Below are positions 45,970 through 58,110 of a DNA stretch of 64,000 nucleotides, in pieces; the first letter of the stretch is position 1, and each line of letters starts with the position of its first letter. The position numbers and the translations under genes are program-made. Source of the stretch: Enchytraeus crypticus (lineage: Eukaryota; Annelida; Clitellata; Enchytraeida; Enchytraeidae); NCBI GenBank assembly GCA_905160935.1, contig CAJHZI010000566.1, positions 555,001-619,000 on the forward strand, written 5' to 3'. The notes beneath the pieces are model-generated. The model saw only the letters and a list, made by a program, of their open reading frames with translations, made no database searches and was not told the origin of the DNA.

Positions 45970-48900
45970 TGCCTTTCATTATTACTTATCTTGCCTTTCA
46001 CTCTTAATTAATTCTAACTCAATTAATTCTTAATTAGTGGATAAAATAAATTGAAGTTCAGGCAGTAGAAACTAAAGATTTCACTAAATAATTAATTATT
46101 ACATAGAGGCCTAAACAAATACACTTTTCAACTCACGTTACAACAGTGTTAGCTCTTTGATGTGCATGAAAACTAAATCTAATTGTACCAGGAGAGAGAA
46201 AATTAAGTTCCGCCGTGAAATACGGCAAAATATATTTAAAAACTGCAAATAGTAACTAGAGAAATAATACAGGATTATACTTATACATATTATAAGCCAT
46301 ATTTTCACCTGGAAGAGTGTTATCCAGAATGAAAGCAATTAGACCTCCAATCAGCATAGGAGTACTTAACATCAATGTCAGGATCTGATCGAATGTGTCG
46401 TTGCCTGCATTCATAATATTATAAAAAATAAAATTACATGCTAGTAATTCTAAAACAACGGAAGTGGGCATAATTACTGAGAGTTTAAACTTAAAGGACA
46501 TGTCATCATAATCCTTACTGTTACTCGTAACCGTATGGATACAAAAGAAGAAAATACACCACAGCCAATAAAATTATGGGAAATTTTCACTCACTCCAGT
46601 TTGGATGATAATTCACTGAAAGCCTATTAAAAGCAATTAACTGTGTTATTTATTAACAGAGTTTCATCAAGATTTAAAGTAAACAAAAGAGTTTATTTGT
46701 TACCATGGAACTATATTGTAGTTCTTTTTACTGAATCTTCTAGTTCTCTATAATACTTCGTTGCCCGGAACAGTTAAAGTTGACATTAGGATTATCAATA
46801 GGAACGAGTCCGAACATTGCGATACATTAGTCTACTCTAAATGAAACCTCTAATAGATCTAAAGTGAAATATAAACTGATTCGACTATGATTATTGGCCA
46901 TCGATAGTCTTGTTATGGAAATTTACTACATTCAAGCCAAACAGATTAGCCAATAATAACTGGTTTGGAAATCTCACATATCTCATTCATATTTTTCATT
47001 GTTTTTAAACGTGTGCTGCAGAACTAACGTTCGCTAGTTTTGGTTAAAGATTTGGAATAACCATTGATGACTATAAGGATATCCCTGATAAGTTCATCTA
47101 ACAATAGCCTATGTAAAATAATGGCACCAATCAAAGCTGGCTGGAACCATTATTTTTTACACAGGCTGTCACAATATTTGTCATATTTGACTTATTTGTA
47201 TAAGTCCCTACTTCTCCTTAGCACATTTATTTTGCAGATTGGTCCGGGTGAATTGATCTGTAGTGATGTGTGCTGTTGGGGACGTCCCTGACATCATCCC
47301 CGGATGAGGAAACGGACGTTAAACCTTTATTATTATTATTTACTCATATTGTTATTAAATTTTATTTAGAAGACCTATATATGTGTCCGTACGTGTTCTA
47401 TGTAGATTATATAAACCTGTTTTAATCGCTCCTGGAGTTTCTCTGATCCACTTAGGCAGGGTTGTTCCCATCATCACAGACATCCCAATAACGAGCAGGT
47501 TCCTGCCCAAAGACAAGTCTACGATCCTTAGGGTTGCTATAGCGACACCGACAACCATGCAAGCTCCGACACTCATTAACCCGCCAATAACTGGCTCAGG
47601 TATGGTAGAGAGCACCGCCGAGATCTTACCAAATATGCCGGTGATCATGAGAAATATGGCAGCAATTATCCAGGTCCTTCTACTAGCCATCTACATATCA
47701 CAAATATTAAATAAATAAATAACGGCGCCAAGTTATAACCTGCCTAAAATTATTTACAACAGCCCCTTTTCTAGCTGGATGATCATGGTGTTATTGTGTG
47801 GCAAGCATGCCCTGTTTATAAGAGTAATATCAGCTTAACAAATAAATCACTTTTTGCATGTGCACTCTGCAAATACATGTCTCGCGATGGAAGTCGGGCT
47901 GAATTCATGGCTCGAAATATCGCTGACACTAAGGAAACATACGGTAAATTTTCCTTCATAACTGTGTAGCTTTATATGAAGTTTGCAATAGAAAAGTTTC
48001 TGCACAATATTCCATTGAAGCAAACTATTTATTTGATATAATACGTTTTAACGCAGAATTTATTGGTCAATATTGTTAAAATAACGGTTAAAACTATGCA
48101 ACGTTCATTAATCTGATTTGTTTAAATAGTTAATTAGCAAGTAACATGTGTTGAACCATATTTATTTTGATTAGTCAAATAGAAATTAGCCCCTTGTTGA
48201 GTTAATGAGATGTAGAGTAAATATTAAATCACTGCTAAATAAAATCAATTATATTAAATATTTAATTACCTAAGTCAGATTTCTCTTACCTGGAGACTTC
48301 TATGTTTGTGGAAATATACAAAAAAGGAAAGACCATTACGAAAGCAAGATTGTTCGAAGTCTTTCTGTGTGGAAATGAAGAAGGTTAATGGATAGTCAAT
48401 CTAAATCAATATACTAGTTTCTGATAAGAAACTAACAGACCAATTCATTTACACAGCTCTACTACTATTTGAGTGATCTTTCCGTAAAACTAATCCAATA
48501 AATATTTAGGCCTATTTCTTGTTCAGTTTGAAACATTAGATTTATCTTGAGATAAGTACCCCAGTAAGAGTGATATATCCGATGACGCTGCTGTATGATG
48601 TCGTTGCATGAGCCGCGCCGAACAGTCCGCAGAATATTCCCCCCAACCCCTCCATGGCGATGCCCCTGTTCATGGCGTGCTTGGGTGGCCTCGGTACCTC
48701 AGCGGCTGTTGCCGTGGCGTAGTAGTCTCCCATCGATTCTACCGTCGAACTTACGATAGCCGCCAGCATGCCAAAGAATATCCCAATGCTAAATGTCGGG
48801 CATCCCCACATACCTAAAAGTAAATAGATTTAACTTATCAGTCCAACGTTTTGAGATGGATGAGATTAAATGTTTTGTGAACCGTTAAGATGTAGACATT

Positions 48901-51900
48901 TAAAATTTATGACATTTTTATAGATTGTTTTATATCACTTGCACCAGCAGAAAATTAAATAACTATTTAAGCTAATAATGCTGTATGATTTAGCTCTTAA
49001 CTAGATCTTTTTCTGTCGCCCTCTCTCACGTAGCAGAAACCCATTAGTTTTAAACACTAGGAGGGATAAAATAGCCCAAGAGCAACTGAAGGAAATCTTG
49101 TATCTCATTTTGTAGAAAACGTCCTACGCTCAATTTAGATGGTCAAAAATCAACTTTTAGGAATTTTAGTTTGTAAAACGATAGTTAATTAAAAAACAAC
49201 AGAGATGTAGTGAAACTCTGACCAACTCTTGTACTCTTTTGTAGGTGTGTGTACTGATGTTTGAAGCCTACAAACGACCTATTTGTACCTAACAAGCTTT
49301 CATAACAGTACAGCAAATGTTTCGGTTTAATTTGCTTTTGAGATCAGAAACTTTACCAGGATATGGAATGAAGAACCAGCTGCTCTGAGAGATCCAGTCT
49401 AGATTGATATCTGTTCTAGCGAGATATCCCACCTGCTTGGGATCATCCGGAAACACATTGGCGGCCGTGAGGATCGCGCAGAGGCTCCAACCAAACGTTA
49501 TAGCAATAGCTTGCTGTTAACAATGTATCAAACAAACGTTATAGCAATAGCTTGCTGTTAGCAATGTATCAAACAAACGTTATAGCAATAGCTTGCTGTT
49601 AACAATGTATCAACCAAACGTTATAGCAATAGCTTGCTGTTAGCAATGTATCAAACAAACGTTATAGCAATAGCTTGCTGTTAGCAATGTATCAACCAAA
49701 CGTTATAGCAATAGCTTGCTGTTAACAATGTATCAACCAAACGTTATAGCAATAGCTTGCTGTTAGCAATGTATCAACCAAACGTTATAGTAGTAGCTTG
49801 CTGTTAACAATGTATCAACCAAACGTTATAGCAATAGCTTGCTGTTGGCAATGTATCAACCAAACGTTATAGCAATAGCTTGCTGTTAACAATGTATCAA
49901 CCAAACGTTATAGCAATAGCTTGCTGTTAGCAATGTATCAACCAAACGTTATAGCAGTAGCTTGCTGTTAACAATGTATCAACCAAACGTTATAGCAATA
50001 GCTTGCTGTTAACAATGTATCAACCAAACGTTATAGCAATAGCTTGCTGTTAGCAATGTATCAACCAAAAGTTATAGCAATAGCTTGCTGTTAACAATGT
50101 ATAAAATGTTATAGCAATAGCTTGCTGTTAGCAATGTATAAAATTTTATAGCAATAGCTTGCATATAGCAAAGTATCAACTGCAACGTATCGTAAAAGGA
50201 GACAAAAGACTAAGATCCAAACTTATGCCAGAAAGGGCATTCGGTTGGCGAGCGCCTAGGTTTCAGAAATTGCTACAAAATTGTGTCAAATGAATGAAAA
50301 ATTTCTTCACACCTAAGAGAGGAGTAGAGAAGTATTTGGAATCCAGACTCTAGCTTATCTGGGATTCAAGGGAAGATGACGATGATGATAATGATGATAA
50401 AGATGTTTTGAAACATCTTTACAATTACATATTTACTTTACAATTTGTACAAGTGCACAAAAAGAGCATCTCTGCAAGTTTGACAACAAAAGAAAATAAA
50501 ATAATTAAGTATTCAATTACGAATAACTGCAAATAACATTTTACTTCACTGAGGCCTATTTCCAAAATACAAGTATTACTGGTAATGCAATACGATCAAC
50601 TGTGGACTAAAATATACCGCTATACGAAAATTTTACCAATGCAGCTAGATTGAGCAAAGAAGAAACGTCATTTAAGTTCATTTTGAGAGTAAGGTAAATA
50701 AAGATTTTGAAAGTACGATAACACTAACTTTAGAGACAGAGCTAAAACTGAATAGTGTACCGGAAAGAGTCTAAAGACGAAGTATTTATTCGTGTGACAG
50801 CCCTGTCGTCTGCTATAACCTGGCATAGGCACCTCAACGTTGCGTAGAAATGTTATGACACCTATGACCACAACTGTTGTTCTAATGAAATCAATTAAAG
50901 AACATTGTCAAAACCAATGAAATTTGATATATAAAACGCTTCTCTTTAAATTCAATAAATATATCATAAATGGTATTGATATAAATTTTCATAGAACATA
51001 CCCAATGGCTATGCCCCACTGGTTTTTAGCGGTATCTATGACAGATTCAGCAATAGACAGTCCAATCATCATTACAGTTGGAGCCACTGTGAGAGGTCCA
51101 ATGAACTTCACCATAAATCCTATCATTCCAGTGGCTCCAAGAAACACCTGGACTGCATTAGCCGCAAGTAGAGACCCGGAGGCCTGCAAAAACACATAGC
51201 GCAGATTGACTGTTAGAAATCAATCTTCCAACAAAAATATCATAGGTCGTACAGGATATGATTTAAAATTTGATTTTAATTTCGCTACTGCCAATTTCTT
51301 CGATATTAATTGTGATAATGGAATCGCGATGCAGCAGTGGGACTATGGTTGTGTTTATCATCAAGAACCAGCAGTTATTTGTGTTGTTGTTTTCACCGTT
51401 TTTACTTTGATTCAATGGTTTAGTAATATAGAGAGAGAGAGAAAATATGAGACTAATATATAAGTGTACATACTGTATATGCCGTATATATGGCGTATAT
51501 AAATAGACTGTATAAATACATGTATATATATATATATATATATACATGTATATATATATATATATTATACATGTATATATACAGGACAGGCACAAGATAT
51601 ACCTCCATTATTCGAGGTCTCCAGATATCCCGATAGGTCAGAATATTTGTTTCATTAAACCCGTTTATGAATCGAAATGTGCCTGTTAAATAATTAAAAT
51701 CAATAAATCAATCAGGCAGTTAAAATTAGAGTGAATTTCTGAAACGTCCTGAAACAATAAAACGATTTAACCCGCTTTCGAAATTCTAATTACCTAGTGA
51801 AAAATCTTAAGGTATAAATCACGGTGAGACACATGTATTTTTAAAATATCGCGAGGGCCTTCTGCAGGACGAAGGCTGTCGATACACATACTGGCTGGAG

Positions 51901-54430
51901 AGAATGACGATGTCGGTAAGATATTCGAAGGCGGAGCAGTATGTGTGGGGTTCAAATCCTGGGCTCGCCCGTCACTGACATCGCTTTCGAGTGAGGAAGC
52001 TGATGTTAACATTAGCCTTTTTGCACTGCGACTGAGCAGTTTACAGTATTTTTAGGTACAAATTGAAGAAAGTGCTTGAATGAAGCGTATTTCTGCTAAA
52101 ATATTTGCCTAACGAGAAATTTCGAAAACTTAGGCTAATAGAAAACTAATAGGCTAATAGGCAAAAAGATTTTTTTTACATAGAAATGCTGCGTCTATCT
52201 TATTAATGAACATATTCTGCCTTATTTAATTTTTAATTGGATATAAAGTTTTCTCTTTTGTAATAAAATAAGGTGACATTTTTTTACTTTAGCGAAGTGA
52301 TTGAGATTTTGCTAGGTTTTATTGTGTGCCCTATATGCAAAGGAGTAAATGTTTGAATGTGTCTGCATGTTTGTGTGTATGTGTGTTGATGAGTGTATGG
52401 GTGTGTGAGAGAGAGATAGGTAAAGAGAAGATCTCTCTCATAGTGTACTGCGAATTGGTAGGTCCATGGCCTATTACTAAGAGAGATAGAGAGAGGAAAG
52501 AAAGGCAATAGAAAATATATAAAAACGTGAATGACATTAAGAAAGGGTCATACCGTTGGATCCGAACTCTTCCATCTCCGGACACTTCCAGGTCGGACTG
52601 TTCATCATACCCATGAGGACTGGAATATATGCAAAGCTGCTTCCTTGAATAACGGGCAATCTGCAACATACGTATATGAGTAAAGCATGCATTATAGTGA
52701 AACGATCAACTATGTCGATATCTATCACTTTATTAACACATGTTTAAACCGTTAGGCTATTTAGTTCATTTTCCGTATAACCAGTCAAGTGAATGTCCGA
52801 GGTTTTACTCTCAGATAAGCGCGGCTGAGGTTCGAACCCGCGAGAGTTCAATTCACGTAAGACTCTGTCATTTAAAACTTCATGACTTTACCCCTACGCT
52901 ATTAAGACATTCTGAGGTACATCATTTAAGCTTCTTTAAATCTGATATTTGTATTTATCATTTTACTGACCCATTGATCTCATAAAACGAAAAATCTGAA
53001 ACTAATTTGACGTTCATTGTATAGTTTACGTAATTCGTTAGTCGAAGCGTGGTCAAATATTATGCGGCAGTCGAAACAAAACGAATAAAACTGAGAACAA
53101 TGATATATAAATAATTAAAGTAAATTACGATTACTTTCGTTTAACGTACCGTCTATCCATATTCTGGGTCGACACGCAGGGGATTGGATAGGAAATTAAC
53201 ATTAAGATCGACTATCCATTGGCCATACACCATCAGGATTGCACGACTAGGTTTTTATTCGCCCTTCGAAAGAGAAAAATCCATGACGCAACGCAGTCTC
53301 GAACTCTCGAGCTCTCATTCAAGGGTCGAGCTCTCTACCACTGCGGTCCAGAAAATTAAGTAACGATAGTGCTATTTAATTATAATAAGACTACAAAAGG
53401 AGATTATAATTTAGATCTAGAAATCTATTACCGTACGCCAATAGACACCTGTAGTAGTGTACACAATCCACTCAGAAAAATATTTGTGCTGATCAACTCA
53501 GAAAGAAATTCCTGATCTCCCGGCGAACACATGACTCTTCTGATGATAAAACCAACTGTGATAGGTCCGCTTATCATTGTTAACACTTGCTGTAATAACA
53601 ACACAACCACATTGTGATAGGTCCTCTTATCATTGTTAACACTTGCTGCAATAACATCACAACTAAAAAAAGTTTTGTGCTAAAATGATATCAATATATC
53701 GTAGTAAGGATTGAAGTGAACAGTTTACTTTTGTTTGTCTGCTTGTGTTGTTTATTTTTATTATGTGTGCCAATGTTCACTGTGCAATACATATACTATA
53801 TAATATATATATATATAATATAATATAATATATACATATTATATAATATATATATATATAATATAATATATACATATTATATAATATATAATATATATAT
53901 TATATATATATATATATATAATATAATATAATATATACATATTATATATATATATATATATATATAGATATATATAATTAGAAACTACTTGAATGAATGG
54001 AAAAGTCTCAAATAGGCGATTGACTGATGATATGATGTAGGACAGAGAGGATTTGAGACATTAGGATTTGAGGATTAGTATCCCGACCCTAGTTAAACTT
54101 GGATTTCAAAGGAAGATGATGATGATGATGATGCTGATGATGATGATGAAGATATAATTAGAAACTACAGCTGGAATCAAATCGTAATATTACTATAATA
54201 GGTAGGCCTACCTGTACGGCGTATAGTATTGTCACGGACCACGGAGGACTATCTTCTATTAAGTATATGAGGGGTGAAGGTTTTTCCTCTGATCCTGACT
54301 CCGGTGGATCGTCGATATCTATGGACCTGTGAATCTCCTCATCCTCTTTCTGCAGGAGCTTCTCAGGTGACCCGTTGATAGACGGGTCGTCCTGCACTTC
54401 TAGCCGACTCGAGTTGTCGTGAAAATCCAT
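45227..54430 (-). CDS. SLC23A1-like: SLC23-family nucleobase/ascorbate transporter, 11 exons
   Basis: Multi-pass plasma-membrane transporter of the NAT/NCS2 family; vertebrate members move ascorbate or nucleobases with sodium. Exons (minus): 54430-54212, 53589-53432, 52660-52554, 51682-51603, 51183-51002, 50881-50761, 49513-49357, 48813-48560, 47690-47417, 46404-46309, 45462-45227; total 1884 nt, 627 aa plus TGA. All introns are GT-AG with matching phases. Family landmarks: IGVRLPVIQGSSFAY and PTWKCP (exons 2-3), WRPRIME (exon 4), KFIGPLTVAPTVMMIGLS and NQWGIAIG (exon 5), FLRNVEVPMPGY (exon 6), YLARTDINLDW (exon 7), ESMGDYYA (exon 8), SRRTWI and IPEPVIGG (exon 9), FILDNTLPG (exon 10), IYNLPF (exon 11). 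Oddities: the TM1 QH pair is Q73-Q74, and the NAT signature is S417-V-I-G-Y-I-T-L-T-G426, lacking the usual [QEP]-N; E367 and G370-D371 are kept. Transport of ascorbate or nucleobase is thus uncertain. Upstream ATGs exist in the first exon but lie outside the conserved region. Confidence 0.92.
45478..45835. repeat. Minisatellite beside the SLC23 exon 11 acceptor
   Basis: About 18-bp units (ATATGATATGATAGAAAC and variants), starting 15 bp upstream of exon 11 on the gene strand. In gene sense the units read TTTCTATCATATCATATG and so supply a long pyrimidine-rich tract. Confidence 0.85.
45887..45967. repeat. (TA)n(TG)n microsatellite in SLC23 intron 10
   Basis: A TA run changing to a TG run. 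Confidence 0.95.
47235..47340 (+). repeat. Dispersed repeat family D
   Basis: 'ggtccgggtgaattgatctg', 'ggggacgtccctgacatcat', 'gaggaaacggacgttaaacc' then an ATT tail. Other copies are at 24073-24145 and 59095-59215. Its end 'acgtccgtttcctca' links it to the SINE-like families. Located in SLC23 intron 9. Confidence 0.65.
49480..50180 (-). repeat. 41-bp tandem array duplicating the SLC23 exon 7 acceptor
   Basis: Fifteen regular 41-bp units start at 49501 and every 41 bp to 50075, with two shorter ones near 50112 and 50149. On the gene strand each unit contains 'ttgttaacag' or 'ttgctaacag' followed by 'caagctattgctataacg', the authentic acceptor plus first bases of exon 7 (exon start 49513). 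A and G variants (GTTAAC/GTTAGC) tend to alternate, suggesting an 82-bp higher-order unit. Confidence 0.95.
50225..50400 (+). repeat. Dispersed repeat family C, (GAT)n-tailed
   Basis: 'agaaagggcattcggttggc', 'cctaggtttcagaaattgct', 'tatctgggattcaagggaag' and a GAT tail. SLC23 intron 6. Confidence 0.7.
51523..51590. repeat. (TA)n microsatellite in SLC23 intron 4
   Basis: TA runs broken by 'catg', directly beside exon 4 (51603-51682). Confidence 0.9.
51893..52022 (+). mobile_element. tRNA-derived SINE, family B
   Basis: 'actggctggagagaatgacg', 'tcggtaagatattcg', B box GGGTTCAAATCC, 'cactgacatcgctttcgagt', 'gttaacattagccttttt'. SLC23 intron 3. Confidence 0.8.
52686..52914 (-). mobile_element. 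tRNA-derived SINE, family A
   Basis: Minus-strand copy: 'agaatgtcttaatagcgtag', B box GGTTCGAACCTC, 'acttgactggttatacggaa', 'tttcactataatgcatg'. SLC23 intron 2. Confidence 0.8.
53291..53350 (-). repeat. tRNA-like sequence (tRNA-derived element or pseudogene)
   Basis: Minus strand: 'ggaccgcagtggtagagagc' (A box) and 'GAGTTCGAGACTGCG' (B box/T-arm). No convincing acceptor stem or CCA-adjacent pairing, so it is treated as a tRNA-derived relic. Single copy in the window. Confidence 0.5.
53558..53656 (-). repeat. 56-bp tandem duplication of SLC23 exon 2 start and acceptor
   Basis: 'taggtcc.cttatcattgtt' and 'aacacttgctg.aataac' occur twice, 56 bp apart. In gene sense each copy holds a CAG|CAAGTGTTAAC acceptor: the functional one gives exon 2 at 53589, the upstream one would start at 53645. 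Since 56 is not a multiple of three, its use would shift the frame. Confidence 0.85.
53800..53970. repeat. TA-rich repeat in SLC23 intron 1
   Basis: Alternating (TA)n and 'tacatattatataatatata' units. Confidence 0.9.
53985..54150 (+). repeat. Dispersed repeat family C, (GAT)n-tailed
   Basis: 'tgaatggaaaagtctcaaat', 'gattgactgatgatatgatg', 'ccgaccctagttaaacttgg', GAT tail. SLC23 intron 1. Confidence 0.75.
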
Positions 54431-54548
54431 TATCTCTAGAACTACATGTACAATAGAAACATGTATAGAAATAGCACATATTGCTTGAATCGTTTTTATC
54501 AAACCTCGGGTTCTTTACACCCGAAGTAAAAAATAGTAGTAGCAATAA

Positions 54549-54565
54549 TGTTGATGATGATGATG

Positions 54566-54601
<36 letters not shown>

Positions 54602-54860
54602 GATGATAATAATAATATATAAGGGCTCTCTCTCTCGCTTAGTAATTTTCCTCCTGTCCACGCACGAGTGGATCTATTATATTTACTTTGACACGCCGTT
54701 ATTCTTGGGGGATTCTGCTTATGTATGACGAAGTGGGCCTCCTATGCCATTCTCAGCTTCCACTAACATTTACTAGGCAAGGACGTCATTCCCTTAGAAA
54801 TCTATCCTGTTTACCATATTTATCCTGTTTCAATCCTGTATAAATAATTAACACTTTATC
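54549..54860 (-). repeat. (GAT/AAT)n tract and 'cttgggggat' dispersed repeat
   Basis: Trinucleotide runs at 54549-54620, then (CT)n and 54650-54850, which matches 15570-15835 ('ttattcttgggggattctgc', 'gacgaagtgggcc'). Confidence 0.65.
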
Positions 54861-55926
54861 AAAAGACATTAAATACTCAAGTAATAGCTGCACGGATGTT
54901 TTACAATATTGTACGTACCTCTAAGTTTGAAATTACTTTCAATTGCGTCGTGTTTAGTTGAGTAACAGCAACGCCATACCATATATCAGCTTGCATATTG
55001 TGTGTATATTTGGGCTATTAAGCACTAAAATGATTTTTAAGTAACCTACGATAATAAACAACTAATGTAGAATAATTGAAAATATGAAATGTAAAATTAT
55101 TATATAGGGCCTATTAAACTCTGCAAAACTACCTACTCCATTTAACTTTATATATTTAGATTATGTCATTGCTGATGATTTGCTAGCTTCCTACACATAC
55201 TCTTGCTTCGCTAAAACACGAATAAATGCAGCTTGTAAAAGTGCATGGATGTATTCCAATACAATCAAAAAAACTTTACCAGACAATAATTTTAATAGGA
55301 TTGATGCACACTATAAAATTAAAAGCATAGAAGTTCGATTTGCTACCATAATCTACACGTATAAACAATACATGTAGCACATATGCTCGATCTGAGCTAC
55401 TCGAGAGTCGGTTGTTTACCTTTTAGTTATTTAATTCTAATCTTCTATCGACTCATTAGTAATACAGTATCAGAACCGCACTACTTATAGTACACGCACT
55501 CTACACTCAGAATAATTGGCATTGCAGAAGTTTGCAGTGTGTAATTAAACACCGTAGCATGTGATTAACCATTTTCTTTCTGTTTCAAAAAATTGTTCAT
55601 GAAACCAACTGGAACTAATTCGGTACAATGAAGAGAAATTGATATATTAGCTAATGCAACGAAACAGACTTACTGATGAACAATTACTGTTGTTTGCATA
55701 TTATGTATTACATATTACATATTATGTAATAGTATAAGTAGGCCTACATCCAGAGTGGGGCGGTAGAATATGTATACATTTTAGAGGGTAGAAAATAACT
55801 GTATGGGAATTTAACCAACAAACTCTTGAAATCTCTGTCAGAAAATAACATTACATGTATTAGGGTCTACTAGTACTATAGCTCACATCACATCTCTCTC
55901 TCTCCATATATCTGTCTCTCTTTGTT

Positions 55927-55966
<40 letters not shown>

Positions 55967-56352
55967 CCTCTTGATCTTTTAATCATATTTTTATATTTAG
56001 CCAATTATTTTGAAAATCTGATCTAATTGGATTTATCAGGTTGTTTACTTCGCAAACGAAGAATCTGAAAATTAATGCGGCCTTTGGTTTAAGAAATATA
56101 AGACTTTTGACTTTTTTCACACTACCTCACCGGCTGTTAGGTCAAATAATGAATGGACTGGTAAGATTTAATGCCGCTAATTTTAATTCCGCTCAAATCT
56201 AAATGACCCCGGCCACTCCATGAGCAAAACATGTAGACATACACCATAAGACACGAGAAAAGCAAATAGAACAACAAATCGTTTCTCAATATAAAATCTT
56301 CATTTGTTCGAAAATTATATCTGAAGTAGCATTTGCTAAGTAATTCAATGTT

Positions 56353-56462
56353 TCCATCGGTAAGTTATTCGACCAGTATGTGCGAGGTTCAAATCTTGGG
56401 CTCGCCCGTCACTGACATTACTTTCGAGTGAGGAACCTGACGTTAACATTAGCTTTTTAGCT
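56353..56462 (+). mobile_element. tRNA-derived SINE, family B
   Basis: 'catcggtaagttattcgacc', B box AGGTTCAAATCTTGG, 'cactgacattactttcgagt', 'gttaacattagctttttag'. Confidence 0.7.
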
Positions 56463-57484
56463 TTTAAGAATCCAGATCTAATTTCAAGTTTCATTTCATT
56501 AATTTTTAGTTTAATTCATTTAAGTTAATTTAGTTTTTATTCATTAATATAATTTCAGATTTTCAAAATTCCTACTCGTAAAATACACACAATTGAAATT
56601 GAATAAATACGGACAATCCCTAATAACAATGGTATTAATTCTTCTTACAAGGCTCACAGTGCTCTCTAGTCAATTTTGCTGAAGTTGTGTGAAAATATCC
56701 GCAAATGATCGCCTACTACATGCATAATTAATTAGTGAAACACCAGCATATATGTAGGATAGTAAAACTTGATAGTCGCAAGCTTATCGGCCCTGCAGCT
56801 TTATTACATAACTTTAATGGTTTGCTCCTATTATTTACTACCAAACTTATCAACGTTATGTTGTTGTTGTATCCTAATTAGAGTGATGAGCCGTATAACC
56901 TGCCAGTAGGGCAAAATAGCTCTTGAGAGATAAGTAGAAACTGAAGCTATTGAGGACATTGAATTAAGAGCCAATAAAAACTTTCAAGTGCATATTTATT
57001 TAAAAGGTACTATAGATAGTACAATGGAACTTCGACGTTCTTGTGGGTTTACCGATATGCTTCTGAAATTCTACATCACGAAATTTTAGTGAACAATTTC
57101 AGGTGGATTGATATTCCACGGGTCCGATTCATGGAACAAATTGATCATTCACTGCTCCATTCATTGATGAGTGAGAAATTACGGATATTTGCCGGGCCGC
57201 AAGGATAATTGAAAATTAAACAAAAAGCTTTAATACGGCTTAAACGCAAGGCACTAAATTCTAGACATCGTCGCGGATGATCATTTAATTATATAAGAAG
57301 TGTTTTTTTTGTTTTTGTACTTGAATAATAGGGACATTTTATTTTCTTCAGTAAATTTTTGATCGTCGTTAGAAATTTTGTGTTAAATTTCACAATACTG
57401 CAAGATTCACTATTCGGTTCTTTGACAATGTTTTGAGCAGAATGTTGAACATCACTTTTTAATCATGTCGGTAACTGAAAGTGG

Positions 57485-58110
57485 AGGTGTTATATGCCAT
57501 GGACCTGCCAGTAGTCAGTGCACTAAGAGAGAGTGAAAGAGAGAGAAAAAGGGAGAGAGAGAGAAAGAGAGAGAGAGAAAGAGTTGATGACAAAGCAAAA
57601 TCCTGAAATACAGTCAGAGCTCCGATGCAATCGATTTAAGTCAGAACGAAAGGAGCAAGGAAGTTATCTTTTAGTTAGTCTGCAAAATTTAGAAATACAT
57701 GTACATATCTAAATATCTAAATCCCCCGTGTTGTGCTCGGGTGTGGTTGGACCACCGCAGAATTGGGCAACCGCAAACAATCTGCCGCGTGTACGTAAGA
57801 GGCGACTAAAGGCAGGAGCTGAGGATGGCAAGAGGGGACCCACCTCACCATTAAATATTTTCCCATAGGATTAAATGGTAATTAATCCACCTAACTGAGG
57901 AAGGCAACGGGAAACCACCTCAGAGGCCATATTTTTCCCAAGCTATAGGCTACATAAGGTATGGATAAGGCATAGACTTTGTGAAGGGATTAACTTGTTG
58001 ATCTAAGGAGTGCTCTTATGGAGCGCGAAAACAGACTTTGAGTAGGAATATGTACCTTGAACCTGCCACTTGGCAGTGCACTAAAGAAGGATCTAAATAT
58101 GAAAGGACAA
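57485..58110 (+). repeat. Dispersed repeat family E, longest copy
   Basis: 57485-57535 is a family E end ('ccatggacctgccagtagtc', then GA repeats). 57725-58110 is a long copy: 'gtgctcgggtgtggttggac', 'gtaagaggcgactaaaggca', 'ggcaacgggaaaccacctca', 'ttgttgatctaaggagtgct', 'cttgaacctgccacttggca'. The neighbouring LINE tail at 28250-28500 suggests these are LINE 3' regions. Confidence 0.7.

Noticed and set aside
49480..50180. Regular 41-bp repeats considered as a CRISPR array
   Set aside because: No unique spacers; whole units repeat in a eukaryotic intron and copy a splice acceptor.
53291..53350. Functional tRNA gene
   Set aside because: A and B boxes are present but a closed cloverleaf with an acceptor stem could not be made; looks like a tRNA-derived relic.
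54430..54502. Upstream ATG extending SLC23 exon 1
   Set aside because: The extra hydrophobic 24 residues precede a typical cytosolic acidic N-terminus and lack family support; treated as untranslated.
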